Shown here in pieces: positions 58,408 to 64,000 of a DNA stretch of 64,000 nucleotides (positions are counted from its first letter, which is position 1; every line of letters starts with the position of its first letter). Source of the DNA: Ceratothoa steindachneri (Eukaryota; Arthropoda; Malacostraca; Isopoda; Cymothoidae); contig OZ018323.1 of the NCBI GenBank assembly GCA_963969495.1, positions 83,027,332-83,091,331 on the forward strand, read 5' to 3'. The notes beneath the pieces are model-generated. The model worked only from the letters and a program-made list of their open reading frames with translations. It searched no databases and was not told where the DNA came from. A program made the translations under genes and the position numbers.

Positions 58408-59127
58408 CATCGCAGATCTTTTCCTATTATATGGTGTTGTGCGCACACAACAATTATAAAAAAACATTGAAATTCTCCGTAAAATGTAGCATCTGACTAA
58501 CTTATTTAGTTGAAAGTGTTCAAATTCTGTTGACCAGAGCAATCACACTAGTAACGGAGTTATGCAGCTAAAGCAACTAATTATGTTGATTTAGACAAGT
58601 TTGGAGGATAAAGTGAAGTTAGGTAAGATTAAAATAAGTTGTTGACATAAGACAGGAACCATAGTAGTGTTAAAGATGGTAGCGTATTTGGTTATGAAGT
58701 AAGATAAAGGATTAGTCGTCAGTGGCGGTGACAATAGCTTATAAGTTTCTAGGAGCGATTTTGCAAAGGAAACATTTGACGACCCGGAGTGTTTACAATC
58801 ACCTGACTTTCTTGATATCATAGGCTGCATGTGTGTACCTGTTTGTAAGAACAATAAAAGTGACTCAGACGTGCGAACATAGAAAGAAGGGGGCCATTTT
58901 TAACAGGATAGTTTTCGATGCTCTCACGCCATGTCATCAATGTGTGAGAAAGATTTTTCATTTTTTAAACAATTGCCTCTATCCTCTGTTTTCCCCCTTT
59001 CGACTCACCCTTCCACTTTCCCCACACCCTAGGGACGCCTTTAATTAAAGTCAAATTTTGTTTTTATGGCCACCGGAATCACCACCGCAAACTTTTCAAA
59101 TATCCTTACACCTTTACCCACCGCTCC
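58408..59127. other. No recognised gene
   Basis: Short frames without motifs (58591-58854 on the minus strand, 58833-59048 on the plus). Confidence 0.3.
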
Positions 59128-59272
<145 letters not shown>

Positions 59273-59395
59273 TTCTTCCCTCTCGTTTTCGTGAATCTGA
59301 TTTGCCCCAATAACTAATCTCTTTGTTCCTGTATTCATTACTAATGAGTTTACGAAAACTCAAATGTAGAAGCAGACTAAATATATACGCATATA

Positions 59396-60326
59396 CGAGA
59401 GGCCGGCAATAAGTTTGGCAATTCAGATATAAGGAAATGAGATATGAAGAAAAGTGTTTTATTATTTTTCAATATAACTACCCTCGACTTCAATGCACTT
59501 GCGCCACTTGTCCATGTGGCTTCGAATTACCGACAACCAGAAATTTCCCGACTGCTGTTCAATCCACTCCTGGACGGAGAGCTGGACATCTTCATCGCGT
59601 CCAAACCGGCGTCCACTCAGTGCAGCCTTGAGCTGGCGAAATAAAAGGTAGTCGCTAGGGGCCAGATCTGGAGTGTAGGGAGGATGGTTGAGCTTCTCAA
59701 ATCCGCACTCGCGCAGGGCAGCTTGTGCAACTCTGGCCTTGTGGAGTTTGACGACGTTAAAGTCGATCATGGGTTGTGAGGTTTCTAGGGACCCAACGGG
59801 CAGAGACCTTGGTCATGGCCAAATTGTCGTGGATGATGTTGATAAAACTTCCATGCGATATTTCAAGTTTTCGCTCGATTTCTTCGACCTTCACCCGTCG
59901 ACTTTCGAGGATCATCCTCTCCACACGGGCCACATTGTCCTCGTTGGTTACGTCTGACGGGCGTCCTGGACGGGGTCATCTTCAAGAGACTCACGACCAT
60001 GGCGGAACTCCCTATTCCAGTGAGCAATGCTTGCATAGGAAGGGGCGGTGTCGTTGTACACTGCAACCATGCGTTCATGGATCTCTTTTGCATTCTTGCC
60101 TTCCTTCGTTAAATATTTGATCACTGCGCGGTGCTCAACCTTCTCCATTGTTGAAAAATTTGTGACTGACGATTTGCGATCAGCTACTGCTTCTTAAATA
60201 GACGAGGCAGGAGCGTGCGGCTGCAGGTCCTGACTTGACATAACTTGTCCTAACACCCCCACAAAAAGCCATCGTTCTTCCTCTGTTTTGCCCTACCGAT
60301 TCGTAAAACTTATTGACCTCCCCTCG
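59396..60326 (-). mobile_element. mariner element with internal deletion (931 bp)
   Basis: Imperfect terminal inverted repeats starting CGAGAGGCCGGCAATAAG on the left and CGAGGGGAGGTCAATAAG (complement) on the right are flanked by TA duplications (59394-59395, 60327-60328). Full mariners are about 1.3 kb; roughly 350-400 bases are missing from the middle of the transposase gene. The element is on the minus strand. Confidence 0.9.
59462..60148 (-). pseudogene. mariner transposase, catalytic middle deleted
   Basis: From ATG at 60148 the N-terminal part reads MEKVEHRAVIKYLTKEGKNA and contains the first helix-turn-helix, then SLEDDPVQDARQT (normally GRPR-like) with a stop. After a frame change it continues NEDNVARVERMILESRR and the second helix-turn-helix, ending near MTKVSARWVPRNL. 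The next recognisable block is KLHKARVAQAALRECGF (59770 downward), followed by HPPYTPDLAPSDYLLFRQLK with the third catalytic Asp of the DD34D triad. It closes with DKWRKCIEVEGSYIEK and a stop at 59462. The segment carrying the first two catalytic Asp residues (MDETW and HQDN blocks) is missing, so it cannot cut DNA. Intact terminal repeats mean it might still be moved by a relative. Confidence 0.9.
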
Positions 60327-60328
60327 TA

Positions 60329-60794
60329 CATCCGGAGTTATGTTTATTTACATAACCTTCCATAGTTTGATACACTTGCGTCTTACAAAAGATACTTTCT
60401 TTTACCTACACATCTTAGCTGCCCCTACAGATTCCATCATACCTCAACATCAGAGGATCTATAGAAGAAGGGTTCGAAAGCACTTGGGTTCGAATGCAAC
60501 CAGCGGCAATAAACGATACACCCACATGAATGTTACAGCCAAATCTTACCTGCTGACCACAACATAGGAAAATCGGCTGTAGGCTGAAAGATGCGTCTAC
60601 CTGCCATCACTGCGGTGGCAGAACTAGTGAAAACCAACCGCACTCACTACCTATTATCTAGTCCTAAGAAGCCCAAGTTCCCAGAAATCTAAATTTAAAC
60701 AATAAAAGAAACGAAATCTGTTCTAAAGAAGACAAACACATCGCTTAGGAATGACTCAAGAATGAGTCACCCACACGTACACAGATACTTAGGG
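60329..60794. other. No recognised gene
   Basis: One 84-codon frame (60313-60567) without motif; nothing else supported. Confidence 0.3.
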
Positions 60795-61312
60795 TAGTAG
60801 TAGTAGTAGTTCAAGGCCATCTTGCCTTAAACATGGTGGGTTCCAACCGGATAATGAAATAGACATAACGGTCAGTATGACAATCGCTGGTGAGCCCGAG
60901 GACACCAAAGGCAGTTTTTCTTACGTGATAGGTGCCAAAAGTATTGTTATGACACCAAACAGCGTACGGAAGGAAACCTTTGTCACCCCAGGGCAGGGGT
61001 GGGCTGTTCCATGTCTAGGGTATGTAGATATAGCTACCCATCGGCAGGATTCCTTGGAACAGAGAGTGTGTGTTGTGTTTTGTGTTATGTTACGAAGACG
61101 AGAGAGGAAAGAAAGCGTGTTGTAATTGGCTATGTGTGCGATGAGAAGTGTAAGATCTACCCACCCCAATGCAGGGGTGATCACAGCACCTCCACCTATT
61201 GGCAGCCATATCTTTACGTGCGCTGACGTTTGTGTCCGCTCATGCCGGGATCGAACCTGGTACCGCGACCTTGGGAGATCAACGCCGTATCCACTCGGCT
61301 AGCAAGAGCTCT
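60795..61312 (-). mobile_element. tRNA-derived SINE with (ACT)n tail
   Basis: On the minus strand a tRNA-like head (about 61312-61238) has box A TAGCCGAGTGG (61301-61291) and box B GGTTCGATCCC (61257-61247), 44 bases apart. It has a good D-stem (GCCG/CGGC) and a nearly paired acceptor stem (GCTCTTG against CATGAGC). A ~430-base unrelated body follows and the element ends in ACT triplets (60810-60795). Pol III promoter, tRNA head, body and simple-repeat tail are the layout of a SINE. No target duplication was found. The open frames on both strands across the body (60877-61226) are probably by-products. The partner LINE is unknown. Confidence 0.7.
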
Positions 61313-62239
61313 CGTTATTAAGGTTATAAACTAACGCTAGCGAAAGACAAGTTTAATACCTAAACTCGATCCATAGGAGCTCCAAACCTTTTCAAATCTA
61401 TTCCAAATACTAAAAAGAATAGTAGCGCTGTTTCAATAAGTTACAAAGTCTATTTATTGCTGAAGGTAGAAGTAGAATAGTTTCTTTAAAATAGTCAATC
61501 TTCTTTCTTCATTGTTCCATCGATATTAATAAGTGTTCCCTTATCATATGCAACAAAGCAACTACAAACATTAAGTTTCGTCTATTGTGTATTGTCTTTT
61601 ACGGAATAAGGGATTCATCAGGTTTCCGCCGAGGATGTCTTTCACAATTATGCCAAATAGTTTACTTCCAAAATATTTTATGGTGGTCAACCTCCTCCTT
61701 ATGTTACAACATCGGTTCTACGAAGATATGGCTTCTCTCTAGCCAGGTAGGCATGGAGGTAAAATTGATGTAGTAATATCTTCGCTGTCGTCTCTGAAAC
61801 ATTATCTCCAGCGGAAGCTATACATACCATGACATAGATGCTTCTTAATGGTGGATGGGTCAATTTTAACCTTCCTAATAATGTTACAATATATATATAT
61901 ATATATATATATACTCGTTTAAGGTATTCCAGAGCGAACGATAGGCCAGCGCAAACAACAATTGGCGTGTAAACCTGATTTTCCGAAATACGGCTTAACA
62001 CATAATAGATAGATCAGGGAATGTCCGCCCTCGGTTTGTTCAGTGTCTGCAAGTCCTTGATAATGAAGCAATGAAGGAAAACAAACTGAAACGTCACTTG
62101 AGTTCAGTTCATCCAATCTTTATTGAAAAGCCACTAAGTTACTAGAAAGATAAGGAAGAAAAGTAAAACGAAGTCGGATTGATGCTCAATCAGGCTGAGT
62201 TTTTTCTTTGGAGAAATCTTCCTTGGCATCCTTTGAAGT
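61313..62239. other. No recognised gene; short (AT)12
   Basis: An AT microsatellite lies at 61890-61912. Open frames 61699-62001 and 61919-62116 (minus) show no motif. Confidence 0.3.
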
Positions 62240-63620
62240 GACATGGTATATTGCATGATCACAAAAGTCTCACAACATTGGAGATGAGCTGGTAAAGCCA
62301 GCATCAGTCGCTGTGATCAAAACTACTTGTAAAGCAGATGTAACTAAGAAAATTGGTCTGTACAACTGCATCAAACGTCGAATTGATCTCATTTCACTAG
62401 ATATTTTGGATCAATTGATTGTAGCACTGTAAAAAGCACGTAAATTTTCATTGCAGACAGATGAATCTGTTGACATTGCTGGCGAACCTCCTCTCATGTT
62501 TTTTTTTGGTGAGGTACTATCGAGATTTCAAAATTATGAAAGAATTTCCGTTTTGTAATGCCCCGTCAACAACCACCACAGGGAAAGATATCTTTTTTTT
62601 ATCGTGGAGAATTTTTCATGAAACATAACATAGACTGGTTGAGCTGTTTGGCTGTGTGTAATGATTGATCTCCCTCGAGGATGGGAAGTCAAGTAGGTTT
62701 TGTTACTCGGGTTAAAGGAGAAAATCCTTAGGTCTTAATAATTCACTCTTTCTTACATCGGGAAAACTTGGCCTCTCAACGTCTCCAGCCTCCATATTGT
62801 GCTGAATGATGTCATCCAAATTGTGAATTTTATAAGGGTCAGAGCTTTAAACTCGCGAGTTTTCCTGAAATGTTTGAAGAGATGGGACCACAGCACCAGA
62901 CTTACTTTTTCAGTCTGATGTCCATTGGCTATCTCGAGGCCGTATACTTGGACGGGTTATTGAACTTAAAAATAAAATAGAAGTTTTCTCGAAGAGAAGA
63001 AGCCTAAGCTGGCCGACTCTTTCATATGTAACTCTTGGATGACCAAGCTTGCATATTTAGGCAACATTTTCAGACACTTGAATGAAATGAACTCAGACAT
63101 GCAAGGCCGAAATCAAACTATGGTAGATATCAATGAAAAAAAACATCATTCATTCAAGAAGAAACTTGAATTTTGGAAAGGAAAATTAACCACTGGAAAA
63201 CAGCTGCTTTTCTAGAACTGAGTGCAGGGCTGGAATATTCATCAAAAATAGAGTTTGCTGACATTATATTGTTTTTCCAACATTATTTGCAGAAGCTTCA
63301 GGAGAAAATGGACAAATATTTTCCAGAAAATGTTAATGTATGTCAACACAGTTTGGTTAGGAATGTGTTCTGTGTGAACGTCAATGGTGTTGTAGAAGAT
63401 ATTCCAGGATTTCAAGAACTTTTAGATCTCCAGGATAATTAGGTGCAGAAGCAACGTTTTGAAAGTCTCTCATATTCTGAAATCTGGGCTTAACTGAAGG
63501 ATAAGCCTATTCTGATTCATGAGGCTCTGTGAGCAAGGATATTCAGGCTTTGGGACAATCAACACTAAAGTAAGGAGCTGTCTGGATCCTCAACATGATC
63601 TGCGCTGTTCTTTATTTATC
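62240..63620 (+). pseudogene. Third hAT relic: SCAND3/ZBED5-like transposase
   Basis: The plus strand, across several frames, retains the order of SCAND3/ZBED5/FAM200-type hAT transposases. It reads SHNIGDELVKPASVAVIKTT, RKFSLQTDESVDIAG (first catalytic Asp; ~62447-62490), MGSQVGFVTRVK, FLHRENLASQRLQP (62760-62790) and FEEMGPQHQTYFFSLMS. Then come DDQACIFRQHFQTLE and the open segment at 63173-63442 containing ERKINHWKTAAF and YFPENVN. Many stops and shifts show it is dead. The C-terminal dimerisation region and the element ends were not recognised; 3' remnants may run to ~63620. Confidence 0.7.
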
Positions 63621-64000
63621 AACATCGATATAAATCTGGAGAAACTTGTCCAAAATATGATGGCACATCACAGTAGTCATTAATTTTTTTTATGAAGTCT
63701 ACTTGAACAGCAAGAAGAAGTTGCCAGCCAAAAGTTTTTTTTGCTTGCTTTTTGTTTCAAAAAATAATATCAATATGAAAATGGGCCTTTAATATCCTCC
63801 AATCAACATAGAAATATAAAAATATATCGTTTATTAAAAAACAGTGAATATCTGTAAAATCTTATTTATCTGTAGTCAATAGTAATTGAATTGTAAGAAG
63901 ATCCCTTCATGGAACAGTATTATAGTTGGTAGTCAAAAGTTTGTTTATCTTTGCTTCAATATGATGGTTTGCCTCCAATTATCTTCAATCAATATTATAT
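63621..64000. other. AT-rich window end, nothing recognised
   Basis: No open frame or repeat of note. Confidence 0.3.

Noticed and set aside
61238..61312. Functional tRNA gene
   Set aside because: The anticodon stem pairs poorly, and a body with an ACT tail follows, which fits a SINE better.

Overview
This is a gene-poor window of an animal nuclear genome, dominated by transposons and simple repeats. Degenerate CCTAA/TTAGG-like arrays, CR1-like LINEs whose ORF1 carries an SGNH-esterase domain, Gypsy, mariner and several hAT families, plus long (TA)n and (CT)n tracts, point to an arthropod, most plausibly a crustacean. That is inference from element content, because no host gene could be named with certainty.

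Layout. 0-7.7 kb: a decayed Tc1/mariner-superfamily gene, a ~2 kb diverged minisatellite of ~27-bp units, a tRNA-like SINE head and a telomere-like array. 7.7-15.0 kb: an hAT element, bounded by an 8-bp target duplication, that landed in the telomere-like array and was then split by a nearly intact CR1-like LINE with ORF1 and ORF2. 15.3-19.4 kb: a second, decayed LINE. 20.4-21.2 kb: a pyrimidine-rich minisatellite. 24.3-24.8 kb: a 5'-truncated antisense relative of the first LINE. 24.96-25.11 kb (-) and 28.91-29.08 kb (+): two splice-bounded reading frames that look like host exons; the second has the cysteine spacing of the end of a GDNF-receptor/GAS1-type module. 31.0-37.3 kb: a young Gypsy LTR retrotransposon on the minus strand with a 5-bp target duplication. 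Its coding region has lost capsid, the reverse transcriptase palm and integrase, yet is open apart from one stop. 40.7-41.7 kb: DDE transposase scraps. 48.8-51.7 kb: a second hAT relic holding a LINE fragment. 53.3-58.1 kb: a third LINE. 58.3 kb: a perfect small MITE. 59.4-60.3 kb: an internally deleted mariner. 60.8-61.3 kb: a tRNA-derived SINE. 62.2-63.6 kb: a third hAT relic. The remaining stretches show nothing I can name.

The elements do not form a pathway. The biology is the history of insertions: nested elements, deletion derivatives that probably depended on proteins supplied by full-length relatives, and LTRs that differ by tandem-repeat copy number. I found no convincing undescribed multi-gene system. 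The best leads are the collapsed but almost open Gypsy coding region, its hairpin-rich LTR arrays, and the two candidate host exons.
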